NCBI RefSeq assembly: GCF_030272615.1
Contig: NC_081408.1
Location: forward strand, 200,410,341-200,470,340
Reading direction: 5' to 3'
Source of the DNA: Cryptomeria japonica
Lineage: Eukaryota; Streptophyta; Pinopsida; Cupressales; Cupressaceae
Length of the DNA: 60,000 nucleotides
A model generated the notes under the pieces. That model saw only the letters and a program-made list of their open reading frames with translations, was not told where the DNA came from and ran no database searches. Within the stretch, counting starts at the first letter, position 1. The number at the start of each line of letters is the position of its first letter. The translations under genes and the position numbers were made by a program. Shown in pieces: positions 48,111 through 59,257 of this stretch.

Positions 48111-48134
48111 AGACACTAGTATTAAGGACACTTG

Positions 48135-49267
48135 TATTGGTATTATGGATGACTTCGTCATGTGTTGCATTGGTTTTGTCATTGATGTCAACACTTATCT
48201 TTCTGGAGGTCTACATTATTGATTTGGCACTTTGGTTATATTGGTTTGTTGTTTAACTGACACATTGTGGTCCCAGTATGGATATTGTCTTATGCACAGT
48301 CACCGGTATATGTTTCACCGACAACTTATATGTTTCATTGGTAGCTCGTATATTTCACTTGTAGCTTAGGAAGTTGATGATGACTTGTTATCATCTAGAG
48401 ATCATTTGATTATGTCAAAGACATGGATTGGATGTTTTCATTTGATGTTTTACTTACTGGTTTGATTGGGTTCACATATTTTCCTTAACCGGTAGATATA
48501 TCTAGGTTATGGACCGGTACAAGATATCATATTCCAGATCAACACGACACGTTTTGGAAATGGTTTATTGATTGGATAATGTGTAAATGTATTGAGGCCA
48601 ACATATTGTATTGCATCAAGATTTATTTTGTAAATGTAATATCTTTAGGGAGCTGACCTAATCATGAGGTCTTAGGTTTTGTATAAATAATTATAAGATC
48701 CTATTTGGAAAATATGTGTACATGTTGAGATCATTGTGAAGAGAAAAAATAAGCAGATCCTTGTGCAAATAACATAGATATTATCTGAAGGTTGAAGGAA
48801 AGGTTATGAAGGTATTTAGCAATCATGGTCAGAGCTTAAACCGGTACTAAATCTAGCATTGTAGATGCTATACTAAAGTAGTACATTGTTATTGGATTTA
48901 ACCATCCAATTGTAGTCAGTGTGACTCCTAGTTTGTGATTGAGCAGTGAGCTCTAGGTGATTGGCCTTTCTGCATGTGCAGAACCCATTATTGTATTCAC
49001 TTACTATCTACAGTAGTATCATCTAATTGTGGGTAAGGTTTCCCACCATGGTTTTTCCCCTTACAAGGTTTCCATGTCAAAACCTTTGTGTCATGTGTTG
49101 TGGATGTGTTTTTCTTTTTGTTTCATGCATTAAGTTGTACCGGTATTGCTATAACCATTAATCTATTTTACCGACACTGAGTTTTAAGTTGAAATAATTG
49201 GTTTTGGGTTATAATTTATTGACAACTGATTCACCCCCCTCTCAGTTCTCCTTCCCAGTTCCTAACA
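48135..49267 (+). repeat. 5' LTR of the Copia-B relative
   Basis: The repeat is 1133 bp, TATTGGTATTATGG (decayed TGTTGG) to TTCCTAACA. TATA box TATAAATA is at 48682-48689. Hairpin arms AACTGA/TCAGTT are at 49224-49247. Confidence 0.82.
48682..48689 (+). promoter_or_regulatory. TATA box in the Copia-B-type LTR
   Basis: TATAAATA at the position matching the Copia-2 LTR TATA box. Confidence 0.55.
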
Positions 49268-49269
49268 AT

Positions 49270-49281
49270 TGTTATTAGAGC
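49270..49281 (+). other. Primer binding site of the Copia-B relative
   Basis: TGTTATTAGAGC, two substitutions from TGGTATCAGAGC, three bases after the LTR end. Confidence 0.7.
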
Positions 49282-49323
49282 CTAGTCCTCTTTTTGTAAA
49301 GCCAAATAGCTTGATGAGATCCT

Positions 49324-49989
49324 ATGGCAGCAAATATCTTCAGGAAGGATAGTTCCAAAGTTGATGGAACTAACTATGGTATATGGAAGATCAGAATGGA
49401 AACACATTTGAATTACATTGGAAGAGATATATGGGATGTTACAAAGAATGGGTATGTTGCTCCTAATCAAAATAAACCTAATCTGCTGACCTTGGCTAAA
49501 GACTTGGAGAGTGATTACAAAGCAAGAGAAGCACTTCTAAGTGCATTATCAGATCAATAAATCATGGGATTATCAGACAGATCTATTGCAAAAGCTATTT
49601 GGCATAAAATAGAAATATTGAATGAAGGAGATTCCACTGTCAAAATTATAAAATTGGAATGTTACCGGGTTAGGTATGAAAATTAAAAAATGGAAGAGGA
49701 TGAAAGAATTTCTGCATTTATGGAAAGAGTTAATGAAATTGTTTTAGGAATACAATGTTGTGGAGGATCTTTAAGTGAAGATGAAATTGTTTCTAAAGTT
49801 TTAAGAGATTTGTCACTAGCTTACAAAATGAAAGTGACAAATATTAATGAGTTGAGAAAAATGCCTAATACATCAGTATCTAGAGATACTTTGGTTGGGA
49901 AACTTTCAGTATTCGAGCTTGAATAATTTGGTCTTGTTGCTACAATCAAGACTGATATAGCCTTCAAAGAATCATCATTATCATCATCG

Positions 49990-50069
<80 letters not shown>

Positions 50070-50450
50070 TGACAAATCTGATTGAAAAGTACTTTATGCA
50101 AAATAACTTGAAGATATCAAGAGAGAAAATGAAGAACTTGAAGCACTATTTGCAATGAAGATGCCTAAAGGTCCAGTAGGAAGTAAGTATGAAGATAAAG
50201 CACCTTTCAAATATTTTAATTGCAATAAAGTTGGTCATGTGGCATCTAGGTGTCTTGATAGACATTCAAGACTAAGAGAGGAAGTAAAAAGAACATATAA
50301 ACCTAACCCCGACTATCAGAGATACAAATTTAAGAAAACAGAGATAAGTCATGTTACTATGCAGATGAAGGGTTTACAGATGACTCTGATGAAGATCCAG
50401 CAGATAGTGGATGGGCATTTGTTGCATTAAAAGAAGATCAACTGACACCT
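49324..50450 (+). pseudogene. Copia-B-type Gag with expanded serine tract
   Basis: Starts at ATG 49324 (MAANIFRKDSSKVDGTNYG), homologous to Copia-1 Gag. Stops are at TAA 49558, TAA 49684, TAA 49924 and further on near 50082 and 50105. A run of 30 serine codons, nearly all TCA, lies at 49981-50070, where Copia-1 has five (about 6008-6022). The zinc knuckle YFNCNKVGHVASRC (about 50212) has its first Cys changed to Tyr. The coding sequence then loses frame and ends near 50460. Confidence 0.82.
49972..50070 (+). repeat. TCA trinucleotide microsatellite within gag
   Basis: About 33 TCA-type triplets with single interruptions (tta, tcg and a final tct). In the gag frame they encode serine. The opposite strand reads as poly-aspartate, which is not a gene. 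Confidence 0.95.
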
Positions 50451-50463
50451 ATTGTCAAACCAG

Positions 50464-51341
50464 ATGAGTTTAGATTGCTCTCATATTGCTAAGCTATCCA
50501 ATGACTAGACAACACCTAAATGAAGGATTTTTTATCTATATGAGCATGGATTTAAGCTAGATGGATGCAAGATTTAAACTGGATATGCAAGATTAGTCTA
50601 ACATGATTTAAGAAATATATGAATATTTAAGTTAAATGATTTAAGAAATATGAAATATCTCAATGACAATTCTCAATGAAACTAGAGAAAAAACAACATA
50701 ACAACAATATATTCTCTAGGATCCTTGAATGAGAGATGAGAGCCTGAATTTATAGAAAATTTAGAAAGAAACCAATGACTAAGATCAAATGATGATGAGA
50801 AGTCAAGATTTTCCAAGAGGAAGCACAATCCAGGTGAATTAATGTGATTGGATGCTTTTCTCAGTTTTAAAGGAAATTGAACTAAAATTAAGATAAAATC
50901 AGGAAAAACTGATTTATTCTCTATTTCATTCAATTTTGAGATTTAATTGTTTTAATTGCTTTCTTTGAGATTATTTATCAATTTTTAATTTTTTTTTCAA
51001 GATTATCTCAAATTGATTTCTTTTCTCAATTTTAGTTCTTTTTTTTCAATTTAATTCCTCTTTTTGATGATTTAATGGTAAATTGATTTATTTAATTAAA
51101 TATGTTAGGATATTCAATAAAATAAATAGGATAACTGTTTAAAAAATGATTTACTTGGAATGATCAATTAATTAAATAAATTTTTAATTAATATTGGTTA
51201 TTGATTTTTCCATGTGACATTTGATGATTTTAGAAATTAATTGTGTGCTCAAGATTTATTTAATTGCCTTTGGTTAGGACCTTGGTGATGATGTCAAGAT
51301 TAGGGGCTCATGGTTTAGATGACCATTTTTAGGGCATTACA
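50464..51341. repeat. AT-rich LTR-like block, probably reverse oriented
   Basis: About 880 bp, noncoding, with long A/T runs. Its right end read in reverse starts TGTAATGCCC, a start common in plant Gypsy LTRs; its left end has TG at 50465. Candidate flanks ccaga and aaaac do not match, so the borders are not proven. It separates Copia-B gag from the Tat element. Confidence 0.4.
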
Positions 51342-54300
51342 AAAACCAACTCAAAGCCCACAATATTTAACTTGGCTAGTGGTACGCAAGCACTCATAGC
51401 AGCTAAAACCGCAGTAGAAAATCCTTTGAAGAAAGTAAAAGAGTGGTTAAAAGAGAAACCTTGGCCTTCAAAACCTAGATGCAAATTCACTCTTCTGGAA
51501 GAATCATATGAATCCTATTTCAAAAATTTATTGGCAAATGATTTGATAACGTTACCAGATAATTCTAAGCCATATGATCCAGAAGTCAAACCAAAATGAT
51601 GGAGAGAAAATGAATACTGCAATTATCATCAAGTTAAAGGTCATAACACAAACAACTGCATGAAGCTCAAGCATGAGATTCAAGATCTCATAGATGCTGG
51701 TAAAATTGTTGTTAGGAATCACCCGACAAATGTTGATCACAAAGCATTTAAGGACCCTTTACCTGTTTATGAACAAGGTGATTCCTCAAAGACAAAAGGA
51801 GATACCAAAGTAAATTACACTTTTACCAACAATGACAACATCATCAACATGATTGAGTATTCCCAACCTAAATATTGCAATGTGATTATAATCAAAGAAA
51901 AACAAAATGAATCACGACATGCAAATGCTATGACCTGTTCTTAAAAGAAAGTCACTCTCTGAGGAGCTAGTTCTTCAACTCCTTCTCAAACAACATCAAA
52001 CCTACCAACCTTGTCAAACAAACAAAAATAATCAACATTTGATAAATTTAAACAGCTAACTTCATCATCATCCTCTAGATATAGCATTGTTGAACAGTTG
52101 AAAAGGACAAATGCTCAAATTTCCATCTTTGAATTACTAAAAAACTCTTCTTCTCACAAAGAGATCTTGGACAATACCTTGCTCATCACTAATGTTCCAA
52201 AAGATTTAGATATTGATCGGTTTCAATCTATGGTGGGTCATCTGAATTCACCTCACCATCTGACCTTCTTTGAAGAAGATGGAAAATCACTAAATCATCC
52301 ACATAACTAGCCATTGCATATTGAAGCCATGATCCGTAAACATAGAATTAAACATGTTTTGATAGATGGAGGCACAGGGTTGAATATTTGTACTTACAAT
52401 CTTCTTACACAACTAGGATTTTTTGAAAATGTCATTGATCCAACCAAGAAAATAACAATTAAGGCCTATGATGAAGAAGAAAGGACCTGTAAGGGTCTAG
52501 TATCATTACCAATCAGGGTGGGACCTATCGAAAGATATGTCATTTTCCAGGTACTTGATCTTCCTTTGTCATGCAATATCTTACTGGGCAGGTCATGGGT
52601 TCGTGAAATGAAGGCAGTTCCATCCACATACCATCAATGCTTAAAATTTCCTTATAATAGAGTTGAAGTCAGTATTCCAACTGATACAAATCTCCCCTAT
52701 AATGCATTAACAAAAGGTGTTGATACATTTGTGCCTCATAATAGGGAAGCCTCTACAAATGAAAGTCCAGAAGCTTTGATGGAGGACTTAAAAAATAAAT
52801 TGAAGATTACAAATACCGACATGGATGGTTACAAGATAGAACTAGTACTTTCATTAGTCTCTCTCCCTCCATCACCAAAATAGTTGGGCAAACCATCAGA
52901 GGCTATGAAAACACAAACTTCAACTTTGAATATCATATATGATGGTGTTTTCGTAAAGTCTTCTACTTCTTTGGCAGATGAAATAGAAGAAGATGTTGTT
53001 AAATGGATTTTTAAGGAAGATAATCAAAACAAGAAAGTACGACATTATGAGATTTTTCCAATCCAATATGGTCTCGGCTACAAAATGATCCAACACATGG
53101 GATATTCAGGTACAGGTCCCCTAGGAAAACGTCAAGAGGGTATCATTGAACCAATTTAGCTGCAAACAAAGTCCATAAATGATAAGGCTAGAATGGGATA
53201 TAATCCAGAAAAGACATCAAACCAAAAACATGCTTCTAAGTCTAAGTGGAAGAAAAGGATATCGCCTTTAACATCATAGGAAGTTGACACTCAACAAACT
53301 CAAGAAGAGTGTAGAAAAGAAAAAGAGGAACTAGCAATCAAGAGAGAAGAAACAGTCAGTACTCAAGTTCCAATGGTGTCATCTACAACAATACAAGGAG
53401 TTGAAGTTCTAGAAGATATGAGAGATGAAGTAGAAAGAATCAGAGAACTGTTTGCACCCCTAAAAGTTCCAATCACATACACTGGTAGGCAACAATTAGA
53501 AGATTCAGAGACTGACTCAAATGAGTATGAATGGGGTCCAAACCACCTCTTCAATAAATCCATTTTAGAAACTCCAAAAGAGTTCAGTGATATCACAGAT
53601 GACACTCAAGAGTTGATGCTCTTAAAGCTAGAAAAGGAGATATAGGAAATTAGACTAAAAAGATACGAATACTATGAACAAGGGCTGAAAGAAGGAAGAA
53701 TACCAAAAAAAAGTTCATCTATTATATACTCCTTTAATAAGATAGAACAAATTAGGTATGGGACTACACAAGAAGAATTGGAAGCTACATAAGCAAAACC
53801 AATCATTAGTCTAGAGGAATTTGAATGGAGTAGATGATAGGGACTCACAGAACCATCAAGGCTATGTCAACAGGTATGTCAGATATAAATGATAAATGAG
53901 CCAAATATTGAAGGAACTTGTAGCATTAAAGATGTTGGTGTTGATACCATACATACATTCACTCAATCACTTGAAGAAGACTCAGAAACTTCATCTAACA
54001 ACTCTGATGACTTTGACAATAGTCTTTTTTATGACAATGTTTACTCAACATCAAACTTTGGATCATCTAATGTAAATGATGAGAATCTGTCTATTGATCT
54101 TGTTACTATTGAATTATGATATGAAGTCTAGTCTGGTATAGAGAATGATGCCACAAGTAGGTCTATTGGATTAGGTCAACTAAATATTAACATGAACTTT
54201 AATAATTATGTTTTGACTCTTCTTGGTCTCAAGATATTTATGCAAGGTAGTCTTCTAGAACTCGACCTTTCAATTCATAGTTGTGATGACAATACCATGA

Positions 54301-57083
54301 ACTCCCTCAAACCTGTCCACACTCTATCAATGGTACATCTTGAATTAATTGACTGTAGTCTACAAGACCAACACATGAATGTACCTACTTTTTACAATGA
54401 CTATACGCTAGCCTATTACCTCAACACAATTGAACCCATGTACTCTTCCACTAATGAACAAAGTGAAGACATGACTGAAATAGACATCAAGTATCTTAGT
54501 CACAAAAATCAGAAAAATAAAAATAAAAGATCTAATGGCCAAAACCACATTGTGGCGGTGTTAGAATCTAAAAAAGAGATAATAAAGGATGTACCTAAGG
54601 GTGAAAACCTCTCTGAGGCACTTGAAGGTGAGATACTTGATAGACTATCAAGTCACTTCCATGAATGGTCTCCTATATTGATTAAGCCAACTCAGCCAAT
54701 GAACATTGGGAGTCAAGAGACACCACACATCATTCACTTATCTCAATCACTATTAGCAAAAGAATTGAAAGATTTCACTCATCTCTTTTCAGAAAAGAAG
54801 ATCAATTTTGCATGGACGTACTCTGATATGCCAGGCCTGGATCCTGATTTTATCACACACCATCATTTTATCACACCAAGAGTTAAACCAGTCAAGCAAA
54901 AAATCCATAAGATGCACCCTCACGTGACACTTCTAGTCAAGGATAAGCTAGAAAAATTGCTAAAATCGGGATTTATCAGAGCTATAGACTATGTGGAATG
55001 GATTTCAAACATAGTACCTATGTCAAAGACTGTCAAATCTATTAGGGTTTGCATAGACTTTAGAGATCTCAACAAAGCTTGTCTGAAGGACGACTTTCCA
55101 CTGCCAAACATTGATATGATAGTCAATATGACTATTGGGTATGAGATGTACTCACTAATGGATGGATTCTCCAGCTATAATTAGATCAAAATAGCTCCTG
55201 GGGATCAAGAAAAGACATCTTTAACCTCTACATGGGGAACCTTTTGTTGGAATGTCATTCCATTTAGGCTAAAGAATGTAGGAGCAACTTACCAAAGAGT
55301 GGTAACTACTATCTTTCATGATATGATGCATAAGAATATGGAAGACTATGTTGATGACACTTTAGTGAAGACTATGAATAGATCTACACATATTCAAGAG
55401 CTAGGCCCTATACTGGATAGAATGGAAAAATTCAAACTTTGGCTAAATCCAAAAAAGTGTGCATTCAGAGTGACATCTGGTAAACTACTTGGCTACATCA
55501 TTTCAAAGAAGGGAATCAAGGTTGATCCTAAGAAGGACCAAGCTATAATGGAAATTCCACCTCCGAATAAAATTAGTTAAATGAGAAGTTTACATGGATG
55601 TCTCCAATCAATCAGACACTTTATTTCTCAGCTAGCAAACAAAGCTCAACCTTTCACAAAATTATTGAGGAAAGGAGTAATATATAACTGGGATCAGGAA
55701 TGTGAACAACACCTTCAGCAAATCAAAGAGTACCTATCCAATCCACCAATATTGATGCCACCAATTCAAGGTAAACCATTGATCTTATACATATAAGCTA
55801 TTGATTCATCATTGGGGGCACTTCTGGCACAACAAGATGAAAATAAAAAAGAGAGAGCTATATATTACATCAAAATTTCATTGGTGTCTTATGAGATGAA
55901 CTACACTATAATAGAAAAAGCATGCTTGGCATTGGTCTTTGCATCACAAAAATTGAGACACTACATGTTGGCATATTCCATCAAGCTAGTAGCTAAGATT
56001 GATCCACTCAAATATCTTCTCAACAGAGCAACACTTACAGGAAGATTCGCTAAATGGGTCATGGTTCTTAGAGAGTTTGATATTGAATATGTGGAATGCA
56101 AAGCCATCAAAGGACATGTGATTGCAGATCAACTTGTTGAAGCTCCACTTGAAGACACTCAACCATTGCATATAGAGTTTCCAAATGAATCAATAATGCA
56201 TCTTACTCAACAATCCTAGAAGATATTCTTTGATGGGTCTTTCACTCAAAATGGTTCCGGTGCTGGAATACTTTTTATTACTCTTCAAAAGTATTCGATC
56301 TCAGAGGCTTATAAGATTCTTTTCCCTTGCATAAACAACATTACAGAGTATGAATCTTTGGTAAATGGGATCAAGCTAGCTATCGAATGGAAGGTTCTAG
56401 AAATACACATCTACGGAGATTCTCAGCTAATCATCAATCAGATCAATGATACATATCAGACTCGAGATGAGAAATTGATGACTTATAAGAGAATGGTGGA
56501 TGATCTCAATAAATATTTTACTTTTGTATCATTTCAGTAGATTCCCAAATTAGAAAACAGAGTAGAAGATGCTATGGCTACCTTGACATCCATACCACAG
56601 TTACAAGAGTCTAATTTTTGCTTTGAATTCCTAGTGGAAGAGTTACATTAACTGACCTATGATTCTCCTGAGACCCAGCTAGTCTATTCTATTATTGGAC
56701 ATGACTCATCATGCTACAACCACATTTATTCTTATTTGCATGACCAGATTATCTCTGAAAATCTTACCAATAATGAGAAAAGGAACCTAACCCAAAACAC
56801 TTCACGGTATGTCATTGCTACTAATGATTTGTTTAGGTGAGGTTTAGATGGTACATTTCTTAAGTGTCTAGAAACTGAAGAGTCTAAATGTGCATTATCA
56901 GGAGTCCATGAAGGCATTTGTGGATCTCATTATAATGGTCTTACTTTAGCTCAAAAAGTACTACGGGTTGGCTACTACTAGCCAAACATGGAGAAGGATG
57001 CTATAAAGTTTTCTAAAACTTGTGAGAAGTGTTAGCTACATGGAAATCTCATACATGCTCCAGCAAGGGATCTCATACCCTTC
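51342..57083 (+). mobile_element. Tat-lineage Gypsy element, internal region without LTRs
   Basis: It contains the C-terminal part of Gag, protease, RT, RNase H, a second RNase H and the zinc end of integrase, all in one frame. The left border meets the AT-rich block at 51341/51342, and the right border is the G-like terminus at 57084. The extra RNase H between RT/RNase H and integrase is a known mark of the Tat/Ogre lineage. The rest of integrase and both LTRs are not seen. Confidence 0.85.
51342..57083 (+). pseudogene. Tat-type Gag-Pol, single frame with 24 stops and no frameshift
   Basis: Gag C-terminus has a Cys/His motif, YCNYHQVKGHNTNNCMKLKHE (about 51618). Protease has IDGGTGLN (Asp at 52365) and LLGRSWVRE. 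A G-patch (GLGYKMIQHMGYSGTGPLG) is at 53070-53147. RT spans about 54903-55600 with YVDD at 55347-55358. The first RNase H spans about 55790-56130 (QKLRHYM, KWVMVLREFDIEY). The second RNase H spans about 56220-56540 with Asp at 56232 (FFDGSF) and 56418 (YGDSQL). The integrase zinc region has His at 56907 and CEKC at 57021-57032, truncated at 57083. Stops include 51597, 52308, 53157, 54117, 55182, 55578, 56217, 56538, 56979 and 57033. Where the family residue is clear, it is Gln (55182) or Trp (56217, 56979). Confidence 0.85.
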
Positions 57084-58442
57084 TGTTGGGACTCATTAAA
57101 ATTGAGTCAAGTTTTGAGGCCCAATTCAAATTTTTGCATTCCATTTCCAAATGAGTCAGTTTGAATGGCCTAGTTAGAGAGAGGGCAAAATCGAGCCAGT
57201 TGTTTTTCAAGGGGTAAGGCTTGGGAAATGTGTCCTACACCTTTCATTTGGCCTATTTAGTGTGTTGCAACTTTGAAAATTTAGTTTGGATAAGTCTACT
57301 AGGCACCCATTCCGAGGAGTGAGCTGAAAGTGCATTTTAGGCACAAATGCAAATTTTATTGAGTAGCCTAATTTGAGTGATTACATATTTTCGCTTGTTA
57401 ATCATCATGAATAATTTCAAAATGGATTAAATTTTATGCATAAATTTGAGTTATCTTGTAAAATTTTAAGTTCTTATGAATCCATTTGCTTAGTTTTCAA
57501 AGCTCGAACTGTTTGCACTTTGTATGGTTTGACAAGTCCCTGTTTCGATTGCTAGTCGGAGCCCTGTTTCGCATAAGTGTAAAAGTTGCCTCAGTAAGTG
57601 TCATGATAGAATGTTTATTCCAAGCTATTATTGGTATAGATGACAAGCTATCTTTCCAGTTTCAGGCTCCTACCAATCCGTTTCATCGGTTTTCAAAAGG
57701 GTTCATTGAGTCATCATTTTCAGTGATTCATACTTTCAGTGTTATATTAGTTAATGTAGCCATTTTCATGAGCGTGCCATTTGCACCCAGTCAGGATTTT
57801 GGTTGAACTGATAATTCTAAGTTTTTATATGTACTTCAAGGTACCTATGTTTCAAATTTGAGGGTCTACGGAGGTCATTTGATATTTTTAAGAAAGGCAT
57901 CATGTGTTGCTAGAACATTGACTCGATCAGGTCCCCAGTGTCGACAAAGCCATTTGGTCATTTTCACCAATTAATATCTCTTTGCTCAGGATTTTTCTTG
58001 AAAAACCACTTGGTAGAGTTCATCCTTGTATATCAGAGTACACGCCTATTAGATGGCGAGATCCAGAAAGGAGTTTTGATTAGCTTGAAAAATACGTCTT
58101 TGCGATTAAATGTGAAAATGTGGCATAAGTGCCTGAAAAATTGCAAAATTCAGTTTGATGATCCGAAAATGATGCCGATCATTTCCAGAAGTGTGTTTAA
58201 GGTTCCTGAAGCATTTTGAAGGTTAGTTGCATGAAAACAATTTTTTTTTTAGTTGGACCCACTTTGGGGCCCGACCTGGCTCATGCCTTTGCATTGATTT
58301 TACTGGCGACTTGGTTCACTGAGAGAATTTCATAATTTTTAAATGGTTGTTCATTGGTAAGTGAAGTGTAATTCCATATGGAACATGATTTTTGATTGCT
58401 AGTCTTGGTGACTATACTAGAATATTTCAAAGGGTTTTTTCT

Positions 58443-58940
58443 AGGAATCTAAGCATCAAGTGGATAAAATCCTACAGTGAAAAGAAGATGTATGCTCGCT
58501 TGGTGTAACCTGTAATTGAATGGATTGGTAATGTAGAAATCCAATGCAAGCAAACTGGATTGAAGGCAAACTTATCTTACAAAGGAAAATCCTTCTTTGG
58601 TCTCAAGGGATCCAACACTAGAATCTATGGAAGTATCTCAGGATGTACTTTATGAGCTACATGGAGATTGGGATGGAACTGTCACGTTGAAAGACATTAG
58701 CATGGGAAAGATGAGTGTATTATATGATGCAAAGGAAGTCTTTTCAAATTTTAAAACTCCCATCATTCATAACGAGGAGGTAAATACCCCAACGAAATCA
58801 ATTTTGATTCGGTCGAAAAGTGAGCCAAAGGATGTGTGGAGGATATTCTGCTCATGGGCGTGTCGGATAAGGAATGACAAGTATGCAAACCTATTTGCCT
58901 TTCTCTCCTCTCTAGTCTCTTGCCTTCACTGTACTGTCTA
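58443..58940 (+). pseudogene. Exon-like fragment resembling an oxysterol-binding-protein domain
   Basis: After a pyrimidine-rich ttttttctag (58434-58443, a good 3' splice site), the frame reads MYARLV, then a stop, then EWIGNVEIQCKQTGLKA and SYKGKSFFGLKG. After a frameshift near 58640 it reads VLYELHGDWDGTVTLKD, VLYDAKEV, KTPII and DVWRIF...RNDKYA. The order YAR, then G-V-I-C-TG, then KSFFG, then LYEL-G-WD, then TP, then VW resembles the sterol/lipid-transfer domain of OSBP-related proteins, compared from general knowledge only. A possible 5' splice site, acaa/gtatgc, is at 58879-58884. Retained intron-like borders suggest a genomic gene fragment rather than a cDNA copy. Host pseudogene or captured exon cannot be separated here. 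Confidence 0.5.
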
Positions 58941-59257
58941 GAGTGAATGAGAATAAATATTTGGTAGAAGATGCATAAATGTATCTAATAGACAAAGGAA
59001 AGAACCAAAAGTTGGACAGAGCTCATGTCACATTTCTAGGTTAAAATTCTAATACAATTATTACCTTTTAGAGGCACAATGTATATGTTCATGCTCTATT
59101 TCATTTACATTATTTAATAAGCACATTATGCATAGTCTTCTGGCTACTAGGTATGCTGGTAGTTATTCCTATGCAATTGCAGAGGCACACATTTTTATTG
59201 AGAAATGTAAACCATATGGTAGATGGCGTTGAAGTTAATAGCAGAAAACTTTCAAAA
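58941..59257. other. Noncoding stretch, nothing recognised
   Basis: It is AT-rich, with no open frame, repeat or RNA gene that I can support. It lies between the exon-like fragment and the repeat array. Confidence 0.4.

Larger units (their letters stand above)
43546..48134 (+). mobile_element. LTR element of family A, plus copy
   Basis: The 5' LTR is 43546-44399, the primer site 44402, ORF1 44474-45580 and ORF2 45955-48110. The layout is the same as the minus-strand copy at the left edge. Its 3' LTR is not seen because a Copia-B relative begins at 48135. No pol domain lies between the two ORFs or after ORF2. Confidence 0.78.
48135..50463 (+). mobile_element. Copia-B relative, 5' part (LTR and gag)
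   Basis: LTR 48135-49267, primer site 49270, gag 49324-50450. The LTR matches the minus-strand Copia-B LTRs. The left flank is acttg (48130-48134). The element is cut at about 50463 by the AT-rich block; no protease, integrase or RT of this copy is found in the window. Confidence 0.8.

Noticed and set aside
49821-50075. A minus-strand ORF with a long poly-aspartate run
   Set aside because: It is the reverse reading of the TCA repeat in gag on the plus strand.
54903-55600. Possible caulimovirus-type RT
   Set aside because: A G-patch, second RNase H and integrase zinc region in the same frame indicate a Tat-lineage Gypsy element, not a pararetrovirus.
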